From NCBI GenBank assembly GCA_950295325.1, contig OX485806.1:26536001-26600000 (forward strand): a DNA stretch of 64,000 nucleotides, in the 5' to 3' direction. Of the stretch, positions 33,975-50,130 are shown piece after piece. The stretch is from Polytrichum commune. Its lineage: Eukaryota > Streptophyta > Polytrichopsida > Polytrichales > Polytrichaceae. The translations under genes were made by a program, and so were the position numbers. The notes under the pieces were generated by a model. The model searched no databases, was not told the DNA's origin, and saw only the letters and a list, made by a program, of their open reading frames with translations. The first letter of the stretch is position 1. Each line of letters begins with the position of its first letter.

Positions 33975-34430
33975 CTATGTGGGGTTATGCTGATGTCTGC
34001 TCTCACCAGTCTGATGTAATTCAAGTGGAAATATGACGAAAACCCGGGTTGATTTGCCAACACATGTTCGGACTATCGTTACATCATTCACAATGTGCAA
34101 TTTTTGTAATCTCCTCGTAGAGAAATTGTTTGAACATCCTGTGCTTGCAGGGAGGAGTTGCTGGAAGGAAATTGCTACTACCACCTGTAAGCCATTCTAT
34201 GTTGTGTTCTATGTGGGGTTCTGCTGATGTTTGCTTTCATCAGTTTGATGTAAATTAAGTGGAAATATGACAAAATTGGGTTTGATTGGCCTTCCACCAA
34301 CACTTGTTACATCGATGCACAATTTGCAGTTCTGAAATAAACCTTTGCAGAGAAGTTGGTTTTAACAATCTGTGCATTGTAGGGAGGAGGAGTTGCTGAA
34401 AGGGGATTGCCACTACCACGTGAGTGTTGA
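33975..34430 (+). repeat. Tandem duplication, unit 234 bp, carrying a repeated GGAGGAG leader segment before the OTC start codon
   Basis: CTATGTGGGGTTATGCTGAT begins unit 1 (33975) and CTATGTGGGGTTCTGCTGAT begins unit 2 (34209). Near the end of each is an AG followed by GGGAGGAGTTGCTGG and TACTACCACCT|GTAAG in unit 1, or GGAGGAGGAGTTGCTG in unit 2. In unit 1 this looks like a small exon with its own donor. In unit 2 the same segment reads straight into the ATG at 34442. This is a likely duplication of a 5-prime UTR exon. Confidence 0.75.
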
Positions 34431-34441
34431 AGACAGACGTC

Positions 34442-38586
<4,145 letters not shown>

Positions 38587-40360
38587 GAACTCAATCTGGG
38601 TCAACAAAATGGCTATTTGTCTCTTTTCACGATGAGTGTCTGTTTTGAGTTGAGCTGTCTGTGTATGCGGCGGAGATTGGTTTATGTCATGGAAGAGAAT
38701 CAAACACCAGTTTTTTACAGTGTGGTTGATTGCAGGGAGAAAGTAGGTTGAGGTAGTAGAAGCTACTTGATTGTTAGTTTATCAAGGTTCTGCAGTGTAC
38801 TTTTATTTGAATGAGGTTATTCATGGCTGCTTTTGTCCATAGAGGAGAAATGAGTGCAACTTTGTCTAAACGGCAATATGGGCAAGGCAAATTGTCCAAG
38901 ACCAAGGTTGCAAATGTTTAATTGTTTTGTTACCTCACTGTCTCAATCTTTCAAGTCATTATTTGCTATATACTATGATTGTTGTGATTTCTAGGCCTCG
39001 ATATTGTGGAGACAATGTGGAAGACCAAGTGTGTTCTTGTTCAAGTTGTGATGATAGGAATGTTGGACCTAGATAACACCTCATCTTCAATGTGTTTCAC
39101 ACTCAAGGTTAAATGCATCATGCCTTTCGATTCACATCCTATTGCTATGAAATATTCAGAAATTTAGTGTGCACTTGTGAGAAGGCTACCATGGTCGATC
39201 AAGTCCAAGGTACGTGCATGGTATCCGGTTCCCTTTTCTTGTTCACCATCTTCCATTGACCAGTTTTACGTATTCAAATTTCTGTTGCATTACCTAATCT
39301 ACGATGACACATCAACAAATACCAGTTTGAAAATTGGGCCTTCCATGATTTAGTTACAGTTATCAGAAATGTAACTAGTTGATTCCTTGAATACACAGGT
39401 TCACAATCGAGTGTGTAGTTACTAAAATTTGAAGACGTAGTCCAATCTCTTTTAAACATGTGTATTTACTGTGTTTGTTTTTTCATCCTCACGTAACCAC
39501 ACACCAATCAAATAGGTGTTGAGAAAGCAAAGTGACTGCATAACTGTAGCATACCTTACCATTCACTCTTAGAGGCTAACTCAGACCTGCTGACATGTTG
39601 AAGAATTACAAGATTTTGCTATGCAGGATTGACCAATTCCTATTCTGGCATGTTAAAATCGGTCTGTGGGTGCCTCCTGGTGATGGTTGGTTGAAATTGC
39701 AGGTTAAATGGTAATAAATCCTTCATACATACCATGCTTTGAACGCAGGCCACGAAAGAGAAATCAGCAGGTGATCCTTAAATGCCCTAAAATTAGATTA
39801 TATGCTGGGGAGTTATAAATTTATAAACTTTTTTTTGGACAGATGAGCGATCGAGAATCATGGATTTGTGGTGCAAGTATGAGCAGGAATCTGGGCCTCA
39901 GCAGATGAGGATGCCCGGATACATGATCAGGAAGATATCAACATGAGTTCCTTAACTTATTTGCACTGCTCGCTGCAAGAATATAGAAGGCCAGCCTTGC
40001 GTAGCAAAGTGACTCAATGGTTCTCAATTTATCCAAGTTTTTTTAAGGTGCTTGTAATGACTATGTGAACCTTAGAATGTGGTCACTTTTCTTAATCAAG
40101 GCAATCACTTTGAGCTGGGCTCCCACCACTATTACCAAGGTAAAGGGGGTCTAGTAAGAACATGATCTCGTTAGGTTTCAAGTTCATTCATCTCAAGTGG
40201 GTCTCTGTAGTCTAATTTGAGGCTTTTGATGCTAATTTTGGGGTCAAGTTGTGTGAAAAAAAGGATAGATATATGTTATAGTAGAATGGCATGCATTTTC
40301 ACCTTGGGCAATAATGGCATGGGCCCACTCAAAGTGGCGGGCATCTAGCCCTAACCCTTT
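38587..40360. other. 3-prime flank and spacer downstream of OTC
   Basis: The immediate downstream stretch should contain the OTC 3-prime UTR; no defined polyadenylation signal was assigned. Nothing else was recognised up to an R1 fragment near 40370. Confidence 0.4.
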
Positions 40361-40628
40361 ATCAAACACCTAAATTTGAGTGGCATATGGCAAGAATGTA
40401 GTTAAGATTGGACGCCAAAAGACGTGTGTTAGGATGAGATTAGACTATATGCTCAAATTTACATCAATCACTCTAGGTTCAATAATTAACACAACTGTTA
40501 GTTGAGGGTTTGGCCTATTTGAGAAAATAGTGTTAGGGAGTCTCAAGTTTTTCTTCGAATTGGGCCATCGAGTTAATATTAGCCTTTATCTCACGGAGGT
40601 TACTGCAGTCTGCTACTTTAAGGAACTA

Positions 40629-40845
40629 CACTATTTTGTCTAATTAGTGTGGGTTATCATTGGAGTTACGCATTGCTATGACATTTTACCAAGAGTATCA
40701 TTACTAACCCAAGTAACATAAGTAGTTCGTATGCACACCGAAGAATATGATATAACTTAGTTGGTAAAAAAACAATAATGTCGGCAAGAAGTTATGGCAT
40801 CACATCACTCCGAATGGTAACCCACACTAAGTAGACAAAACATTG
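40629..40845 (+). mobile_element. TA-MITE (family Q), copy 1, empty-site copy
   Basis: A 217-bp element with inverted ends CACTATTTTGTCTAATTAGT and TAGACAAAACATTG flanked by TA (40627-40628, 40846-40847). The central words ACATAAGTAGTTCGTATGCA hold a plain TA at the position where another copy carries a family P insertion. Relatives: 60712-60934 and the host of 61368-61745. Confidence 0.75.
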
Positions 40846-41382
40846 TAGCCATCTTGGGTTAATTGTAGTCCCATGAAGCCTTTTGACTTCCCAACCTCTA
40901 AAATCAACTTCAATTCATTCCACTAGGAGGACCTATGTGATCAATTGGAAAAGTAAGAGAATCTTCATTCTGAACACTTACGACATTTGCATCTCAACTC
41001 TGATTTTGAAACTTGAAAAAACGGTCTTCGTGACTTGCAATTAATAATATGATGACACAACTTCCAGTCTGATCCAACAACCAAAAAATCGTGTGCGAAG
41101 TTGGAAGAAGTGCCCACAATAGAGCCACATACCTTAAGCATGTTTCACATGGTCTTCACTCCTTTGTAAGACTCCTAAGATCCAAATGGTATGCAACCCA
41201 AGCAAGTAACTTGCCCAATGAGATACCCCCGGCCACTAATTTTATTCAAGTATAATTAATTGAGATATGATCTTAAGAAGGCATGCATCCCTCACAATAA
41301 TCATGTTTGAGGAAGTTTTTGGGCATAATTAGTCAAAATACTAGTGTTTCCAAGGTCCAACGGTTACACATAACATTACTTG

Positions 41383-41881
41383 GGGCCACTTCACACACGA
41401 GCCAAGAGCCATGACCATGAAATTGTGAGAGCCCAAAAGAAAGTCTCCAAAGGCCATCCCAACATATCTCCAAATTCATGTAGTGTGGTCACGGACCCTC
41501 AAGTGTAGTGTGAAGTCATATGTGACTGGGCCCTCAACCAAATGCTATTTCAATGAATTTCTATTCACGCGGGTCCTCACACATGATAGAATAGAATAAA
41601 TCAACGGTTGTGAGCGTTCGGAGTTCCATGGTCTCTTGGTTTTGTGTTAGGCCTACCTCCAAGAGTTGGTTTTTGAAAATAGTCCAAGTGACCATGAAAC
41701 ATGATCCATTCGATGCCGTGTAGGAATCCATGTAGACTTTACGTCCATCTTGCATTCACATACTCCGTTGGTCCCTCGAGCGTAGTGTGAAGCGAATTTG
41801 GACCGGCTCCACCTTTTCCACCAATGAGAGTGCTTGAAGTGTAATGGTCACGGGCTCTCAGTCTCATATGTGAAGTGGCCC
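41383..41881 (-). mobile_element. PIF/Harbinger-type MITE, copy 3
   Basis: It has the ends GGGCCACTTCACACACGAG and GTGAAGTGGCCC of the family seen at 4701-5199, in inverted orientation. The flanking triplets TTG and TCA do not match, so the target duplication has decayed or the element has moved in another way. Confidence 0.8.
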
Positions 41882-41885
41882 TCAA

Positions 41886-42003
41886 CGCCTTCATGGTGTT
41901 TTGGGGGCCATGGTTGAGATTCTAGAATATTTTGTTAGTTTTAGTTTGGTCTCACAAACTATTTTGGAATCTCAACCATGACCCACATAACACCATGAAG
42001 GCG
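41886..42003. repeat. 118-bp hairpin adjoining the MITE
   Basis: CGCCTTCATGGTGTT at the left pairs exactly with AACACCATGAAGGCG at the right; the arms continue with ATGGTTGAGATTC and GAATCTCAACCAT. It lies four bases beyond the Harbinger-type MITE, so it may be a second foldback inserted next to it. Confidence 0.65.
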
Positions 42004-42669
42004 ATGAGTAATGTTATGCATGTTGTGATCTTTCCATTTTTCTTTATTGATTTGAAGTATATTCCATAGACGCATCTAAAATGGTGGATAATTTTCCTAA
42101 CGTCTTGAACTTCCAACCGGTTATTTCTCAAACTCAAGCATGTCATCTGTAACTGCACTTAATATGATATTCAATGCCACTATTTGGATTTACACAGTGC
42201 TTATATCTTTTTATTATTGATGTAATTTCTTGCCAAGTAAAGTTGATAGTGTTCTATAATGTCCAAAGAACTAATATAACACTTGTTGGTATAATATGAG
42301 ATATACAAAAACGCAGTGGATGAGTGGTGGCAGGAACGGAGGAGATCAGGGGAGGAGGGTTACATCGGTCAAATCCGACGGTCGAGAAAGCACATGCAAC
42401 ATGGCCTCACCAGAAGCTAGAAGCTGCTTTCATTGCCCATAGACTTCTTCTCGATTAGACATAGCACTGTTTAATTCCAAATAGTGAGTGACACTAAATA
42501 CCATGTTTAGTGTAGGAGCTGGTTCTGCCCGGTCATTGACTGACTAATCAATAAGGTCCTGTGGGGTTTGGAGAGAGGGGATTTATCCCATAAATAGGGG
42601 ATGCATCTAAATGTTTTATTTTATTTTATTTGTATAATAATTTTAATTTTAATTATTAAATAAATAATC

Positions 42670-43510
42670 AAAAATACCTTCCCCGACTACATTGCCCACT
42701 TCTCCTAGGACATAAAACATGCCATAAGTATGAGACAATTAGAAAATTATCCATATCGAGTCCGCAACCAGTTTCCTTGTGTTTTTGGAGCTCAAATGAA
42801 TATCATGTTCATTACGGGAGTGAAGATTATTGTGCTCATTTAATGGTCATATGGGTCTTCCCAATTGTGTTGACTACTGTAGGTTGATAGCAGGTTGGGT
42901 GGATTTTGTAAATTGATTCATTAATTTCAAGAGAAGGGCTTAGGTAGTATGTAGAAACATTTATGAAAACTTAGGCAAACATGCATACGTATATATAATC
43001 ATTCAGGCACATAACATATCCTACATGTATACAAATCCATGTACTATAACTTATTTCTCATTCATTCATGGTGGCTAAGTACGTGATGTTAGCCTTGAGG
43101 ATTTAGGTTAAGTTGCCTTAGTGCGCTAATTAGGGTTGTGAACAATTGTTTTTGTTGTTGTTGTTGTGCTCATGCTCAATAGAGGTTGTTTGAACACACC
43201 AAATTTCCTCAATTTTATGCATCTCATTAATAAAATTTTAATTTAGACCATCTAGCCTAGTAATTTCCAAAAAAAATCAGGCTTCATTATTTTGAAATTA
43301 TTTTTGCGCCCAGCCTACTATCAACCTATGGTATTGAGCTTAGCATACTTATCGTGCTTTGAGCACGTGGTCCGGTCTCTTCTAAACACGTGTTGTTTTG
43401 GTATCCGTTCTTGGAGCGATATCAAAGCACGTACCACTCAAATAAAGGTGTCCAATTTAGATAGGCACTTGAATCATGCACGTCTGCCTTACCTCTCATA
43501 CATCCAACAT
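42670..43510. repeat. R1 repeat copies
   Basis: R1 words lie at 42680-42880 (CCCACTTCTCCTAGGACATA, GAGCTCAAATGAATATCATG) and at 43352-43450 (GAGCACGTGGTCCGGTCTCT, then a GGTATCCGTTCTTGGAG segment). Confidence 0.55.
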
Positions 43511-43826
43511 AGAAAATTGACCCCAAGATTATAGGTTTGTGACCGAGTCATATCAAATGGCGTGGACTAGACTAATTCGGGATCTTTAATGCTTATTTCG
43601 GTGTCAACCAACCAACCAACCATCGGGTTGTAGACTATTTCAGGGCACACAAACATCACTCTCTCTCCATGGAGTTTGTGTGGTCACTCTCCTTATTTAG
43701 ACACTGATGTTTGAGTGACATGTGAGACTGCTTATAGTACTGAATGGATATCCATAAGACACATGTCATGATGAGGTTGGACTTTGCGCTCTGATACTTA
43801 TTAATACACGGCATGTTATGTTGCTA

Positions 43827-44200
43827 CACTATTTATTGTATCTAGTGCCATATGGCATAATATTTATCATATTTATGTCATTGTGGTAGCTTTTCTAATG
43901 ACACTTTCTTATGAAAACTTTACAAGTACTGTCATCCTCACTTATCCAATTTATGCCAATTACTGAAACAAAATTTGGTACATTCTGCATCCAAACGTCT
44001 CTGAATTGAAGAATTGTCATGGACGATTTGAGATTTAAATGAAAATCACAATAATGAGTGACAGTAATTGCAACATCGACAATCTATAATGTCCAAATTC
44101 TTTTACAGGGATTGACAACTAACGCTAGGTTTACAAGTAGTGTTGGTGGCACTACTACTGTAAGGGCAGGTTACAATTAGAAAGGGAAATGGAATTAGTG
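43827..44200 (-). mobile_element. Palindromic-ended TA-MITE (family P), inverted and diverged copy
   Basis: Read on the minus strand, the body follows the family P text: GTCCATGACAATTCTTC (matching the TGACAATATTTCATCAC region), then CATAAATATGATAAATA. Its ends are CACTATTTATTGTATCTAGT and GGAATTAGTG, flanked by TA at 43825-43826 and 44201-44202. The 374-bp length matches the other copies. Confidence 0.7.
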
Positions 44201-44202
44201 TA

Positions 44203-47200
44203 GTACAACTCCACACCATTTGAAACAAAACTGATTGACTTCGTTCACTAACAACGTGTTTCGGTGGACCTTGAAGTTTTCTTTTGTTTAAATAAAATTT
44301 ATTATTTGATGAAAATAATGAGGTTAATGAGACACCAAGTTATGAGACTTGTAATTCTTGTCAACCTGCTTAAAAGCTCAAGTCATTGTTTCAATCCCAT
44401 AATGAGGTCTCCAACTCATAGTTTATGATGCACCTTTGTTTCAAGTTGGGACCCATGCATCTCGAGACTAAGGGTAACCCTTAAGGACCCACAAGGACTT
44501 GTTTTGCACCTAAATTTGTCGCATGAAGGTGTCTATTTTGATCAAAATCTAGGATTTGGGAATAAAAAACCCCACCTAAATTTAGCACCACCAATGAATT
44601 GCGATTGACCAATGGGAGCATACAAACCTAACCTACCCACTAGTTGACCCATTCCCGACTAGTTAAGTAATTTAGCGTATCTGCGGTTTAGGTCTGATCC
44701 CCATGTAGAGAGAAGTAGAAATACAAAGAAATTTTGTTATTTTTTTTCAAAATTTGTTTTCGCAACAACCAAATTACTATGAGTTTTCCAGGTGGATATT
44801 CTCTTTGACCTATACTTGTGATACAAGCTACTCTCTTTCCGATCGCCGATAGGTTACAAGATTGAGAGTGCTTGATCCCCGCAATCGATGACTGTGGCAC
44901 CCAAATAAGCTTGCAAGCTAAACCCAACTGTGATCTTAGCCCCTGCCATTTGGCTAAGTTGGATTCCGACCATGACATATCAACATTGTTCAAAGATTAA
45001 TATTGTGTTAAATGAAAATAGGTTGGCCTAAGCTGCAAGAATTGGTGGTTGTCAAGAATGGGCTAGCTACCTTAAATCTTGGAAAATGTGATTTCAAGAC
45101 TTGGTGAGGACTTGTTAAAGATGTGTATATAGGTCGTCCATTGAGCGCCTTAACCCTAAGCATCTAAGAGATACTTTTTGGTCTCTTCACCCTTGCAAGA
45201 GTTGGGGGTCCAAGGGTACCTTTGAAGTGGTCGGGGTTTTGTTTGTTTGTTTGTAGGTTAGGACGAAGGTCTTATTTAGTTCTTAATGGCTCGTCAAGAT
45301 TAGGCACACCACATTTTTGTAGTGGAGCAGGAGTGTAGCCAATAACAAAGGATATTGACACAAATGACAAATTTTGACACGTGTAATAATTTCCCTTGCG
45401 ATTTTTGATGACACAATATTCTCGTGTATAGGATAATAATGAAAAAAAATGCACTAGAAGATGTCTACAATATATTTGTGACATAGTTTAGATGATGGCC
45501 CTTTTTGAAATGCCCAGATATATTGCAAGCTTCATTCTAAGTACCACCGTATGAATTAGTGTATAAATCATTTATGAACAGTTCTTTCTTAAGATGTATT
45601 CTCTTTCATAGAGAGAGGCATGCTTCTTATCATGGATTTTGAAATTGCTCAAATCCTCAAGTGTTTAGGGGTTAAGTAGACCCTTAACCCCTAATTCTTA
45701 GAGGCATGTTTTGGGCTTATGAATGACTCTTGAAGGCAAATTCATCCAAAAGGAAGGTGCCAAGAAGGTCATTGATAGGTAACGTTGTGTTTCTCATGAA
45801 ATGTCCTTGCCAATGGTGATGATCCCGTCCCAATACAAAAGATGCTTGTTCACATTAAAGTTTTAAAGTCAAGAATGAACCATTGTTTTCCTTTGTTGAT
45901 AAATTTCTATATATAGTAACTTCATATTATTTTGATTGAAAATTGTCCATTCTCTATGGACTCTTTTTCTCACCTCAAATTGTATATGTGTGTGTATATA
46001 TATATATATATGTATATATATTCTTAACATAATCTTGAAATTTTGGACTATAATTTTATTGCATATATTAAAAAGAATATTTCTTGAATTTTGATGATAC
46101 TAAATAGATTATAAACAAATAATAGAATTTACTAAATATTTCTACCGTATTGATGTGATTTGAAAATCACCAACAACAACTTTCTTTTAGGTACAGTAAA
46201 AATTGAGCTCCATAACGCTTACTCTTAAGATGCTCTAATGAAACCACAATACGCTCTAGAAAGTTAAGGGTTAAGGGTTAACAATTAACTAGCCAATCCT
46301 AATTTGGAGTAGAATCCGAGCATGGTGAAGGGTAACCAACCTAACCGCTTCTTCTTCCCCCCTACCTTGGCGGCTATGGCCATATTACCTTCCGGCTTTT
46401 TAGGGCCTCTTCACTCTCTCTCTCTCTCTTTCACTTTATCACTCTCCCTCTAAATGTGCACGCTTTACATTTTTCTTATTTGATCCAAAAGCCAACACTA
46501 AAGAGGCTTTCGATTCAGTACAAGCAAATAATATTTCACTAAACACAAGCACTAAATGCAAAGCTTATTTTGAATTTTTGCTAAACATAATCACAAATTG
46601 CAAGACTTTAGAGGTGTTGCTCAAAGGATGGGAGTTATTATTTAAAGTTTGGAGTTGAATCTTGTCTTCTGTGTGTTAGGATCAAGAACTATCCAGTTCC
46701 AGCACATATTTTGGATATAGCTTAAACATGCCATGTCCACCAACCTCGTGGCTCTCACATCTGTTTTTTCAAAATTCTAACATAATAGAGGCAAGCTGAA
46801 TTACAATAAAATAGAGTTGCATATGACACTTGAGATTTGTTTTCAATCGATGTTACACTCTACGCCTGTAATCTCAAGCACATGCTTTGGGTTCCCTTTC
46901 TTTCCTCGAGTCATCGAGTTTAGAGTTTTACGCATGTTTCTCGTCTCCCTAAATTATTTACTTGAACTCCTCCTTCCTACGATTTTGGATACCTTGAGCT
47001 TCGTAATGAGGAGTTAGCTCCTTCTAGGGTTTTGCAAGTTCAAGAGATTTCACCAATTTTTTCATTGTAATCAATGAAGCCTAAAGTTTGATGGATTACG
47101 AGGTTCAAATACGTGCAAAATGATGGAGACTTGAGCATGTCATCTATGGATGAGTTGAGGTTCATCGAAGTGTAACATTGGAGGTGGAAACTCTTGGGTT

Positions 47201-47396
47201 TCTAGTGAAACACTAACAATTTTATTTTTAATTGAAATTTTGTCTTGTCATTTTAATTTTCCCGAAACTTCAAAAAGTTGATGCTAACCCCATCAATTTT
47301 ATAGAATGCCGTGAGAGTCGTGTGTGATATATATATATATATGTATATATGGCACCGTTTTGGCTTCTTGGCCCTCTCAATTGAGAAAAATTGAAG
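44203..47396. other. Spacer upstream of the ciliary gene
   Basis: No gene was recognised. Simple repeats: a TA tract near 45996-46012, CT near 46414-46432 and TA near 47326-47342. The last approximately 1 kb should contain the promoter of the gene starting at 47397; no element is assigned. The repeated word CTTAACCCTAA/CCCTTAACCC near 45665-45695 is a local inverted pair. Confidence 0.4.
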
Positions 47397-50095
47397 ATGA
47401 CAAGCAAAGCGAGCGTGAAGTTTGCGGAGGGTAATGTGAAGCTGGCAACAAGAGCTTCCGATGAGGAGGAGCTTGAGTCAAATGGCGGATCATCGTGTCC
47501 GTTGGATCAAGAGATGGAGGATCCGATGGAGGATGAGATACCGTGGCATCCTTTAATGGGGGATTTTCCGGGCGTGATTACTTGTCATTTGTTGCTTGGA
47601 CTTATCAACGACGCCATAACCATGTTGCGGTATCAATGTCGCAAACTAAACTCATTTTGCTCTTTTGATTATATATTCGTTGTTTGATGGAATTGTATGT
47701 TGTAAGTTGGTGTCGACTCATGTTTGTAAAGATGATCTCTAACTCTCTCAAGCATGTTCACCTCCCATCCGCGAGTTATATGTGTGTGTGAGACACCAAT
47801 GGTGGAGATATTAGAGTTATTTTTCTTGTACTCAACATGCCTTTGGTAGTTTTCGGTGCATGCTTGGAGGTAGCATGGAGATTTGAATGAAGAAATGTTA
47901 TTTTATATTGGTTCAGTGAGGGTCAAACTCATTTTGGCATGCTCAAAAGCGTTCAAATGAGTCTGACCCTCAACGAACTGAAATAGGTTGTTCTTCATTA
48001 AAATTCAGTTTGGCAATGCTTAGAAGTGATCAAAGAAAGAGTTCGGCTCTCACCAACCTAAAATAGCTTGTTTCTCATTAAAATTCAATGTGGCATGCCT
48101 AGAGATGCTAGAAGTGAGTTTGACCATTTGACCATTTGACCATTTTGGTCATGCCATAAATTTTAGAAAGTTGGCAACTTTTCCCATAATATGTTTTATG
48201 GTTGACAAATGAGCTACTCCCAAAATTTTAGAAGTTTTTGAGTAAATTTAGATGAAGTCCATCACCCTCAAAGTTGGAGGGTCACATGAGGTCATTTTGG
48301 GGGGATTTCTCTTTTTCATGTAGCAAGCAATATGTGCACTAATTGTTTTCCAAATCCATCCGGTCAAGTTGTGCACAACTGTCTCCTTGTCCTGTGGGAA
48401 AAACCCCACCCAAATTGGGCATCATATATGAAAGATTTTGGCTCCTAGATAGGGACAGTTCATGGGAGCACCTTCCAAAACAAGCAAATATCAATCTCAC
48501 AAAAAATTCATGCATGCTTGGAGCATGAGAATTCTTTACATGTTATTTTGGTTAGCATGGTAGTGGGCAACACCCTACACGAGTAGATACCTTCCATCCA
48601 CGTAGATTGCCACTTGATGGGTCACAAACCCCATTAGAATATGAGATGGCGACCCATTTCGGATTGCATGAGTCCTTAGGGGTTAAAGAGTAACTCGATT
48701 GCCTTCTCTTTCTCTCTCAAAGTCTCTAACTTAGCTCCACCCCATATGTCTCACTCTATACCAACAATTGGAACGTTTAGTCTCATTCAAACTTGCTTTG
48801 GAACCCATCTAAGTAAAAACACCAAGCTAGCTAGTCCCATGGACTCAAAATGTTGCACTTTCATAGCAAAAGAATCTTAACAAAGAACTTCGTTAAGAAT
48901 TGGTCATGCCACTGTAAGAAAAGAAAAAGAAAAACCAACGTCAGGCAATCTGACATGAATTTGAGCCCGTTCACCCTACCCTGCTCAAGAATCCTCTTGA
49001 TGTAGGGTGGGGTTTACTGCGTACCTTGCGGAGTGCAGTTGTCATATACCTGGAAGTGCATGTGCTATAAACCCAACTGCAAGTCGTGGAAGTCGAAGTT
49101 AAAAGCATTTTGAAAGTTCCATGATGAGTCTTCCAACAACCTTATGTGTCTCGTTCACCGAGTCGAATATCAAGATTTAGGGTTTTGTCACCTAGAATGT
49201 GAAGCTCTAAGACTCATTGGGACTCTTTATAAATTTCATCAGGACGCTAGGATTCGTCACCGAGGATTTGCTTCATTGTGAGGATCCCGATCCAAGGGAC
49301 GGTGCAGCGGATAACGAACCTATTTATCGCCGGCTCGACAAATTAAAAGACAAACTCGATAAGGTACTAATTTGATGTTGTGCCTACACGGTAGTCGTGT
49401 GTTATTTGGATACTTTTTTTCTCTCTTCTTCACTCACTTCTCGTAGGATATTAAACATGCAATTAGTGCGAGATGATTGGCAAATCCAAATCAGGCCCGT
49501 GGTCATTTGTCTCATAGTTTTTGGAGCTCATATGAATATCTTGTTCATACTCAAAGTGAAGATTCTCATGCTCATTAATCAATCATATAGGTCCCTGCCC
49601 CCCCCTCCCCCTCCAATCATATTGACTATTGAGTGTAGAATGGTTAGCATATTCTGAGCACTTATCTATCTATCTATCTATCTACTCCCTCCGTTTCAAA
49701 ATAAAAGCTACGTTTGGACGTAAACTGCATTACGAAACAAAAGTTAGATGTGGTGAAATTTCTCTCAAACTTCGCCAAACGAACTGGAATGTTGTCAAAA
49801 TCAATGTAAATGTTGTTGCTGATGAACTACCAAGTCAAATAACAATTTACACTTGTTTAACAATTGATATTTGGACTCGATGGCGTCGACGCACATCAAT
49901 GCGGTTTTATGTGTGAGATCAATCGGTGTCAATCGTCAATGGCGATGAACGGGTGTTACTATGGACACCCCTAGCTCGCCAGAAAGCGCTCAGTGAGAGC
50001 TATGCGATGCACGCAACTTCGTGCTTAAAGTGCGAAAAATGACCTTAAGCCCACGGATTTTCTAAAACGTAACTTTTAATATGAAACGGAGGGAG

Positions 50096-50130
<35 letters not shown>

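Larger units (their letters stand above)
31711..34441 (+). promoter_or_regulatory. Promoter and leader region of the OTC gene, with possible noncoding exons
   Basis: From about 31735 the plus strand turns CT-rich (CCTCTCTGTCTCTCTCTCGC), as often seen at plant transcription starts, and a GTAAGT lies near 31900 after CACCCCTCGT. Further plausible splice sites occur, for example TTTGCAG before 32560 and TGTAG before 34382. I could not decide where transcription begins or which leader exons are used. Microsatellites CCTT (32671-32697) and CT (33602-33626) lie within it. Confidence 0.4.
41310..42170 (-). repeat. Repeat D copy interrupted by a MITE and a hairpin
   Basis: D words (CAAAATACTAGTGTTTCC near 41334, CAACGGTTACACATAAC near 41358) end at 41380 and resume after about 42003 (TTCCATTTTTCTTTATTGAT, CTTCCAACCGGTTATTTC). 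In between lie the Harbinger-type MITE at 41383-41881 and the hairpin at 41886-42003. The insertion of both into one D copy gives a relative order of events. Confidence 0.65.

Noticed and set aside
49629..49916. Plus-strand frame spanning the TATC tract and MITE
   Set aside because: It crosses the MITE boundary and the repeated Ser-Ile-Tyr-Leu peptides come from the microsatellite.
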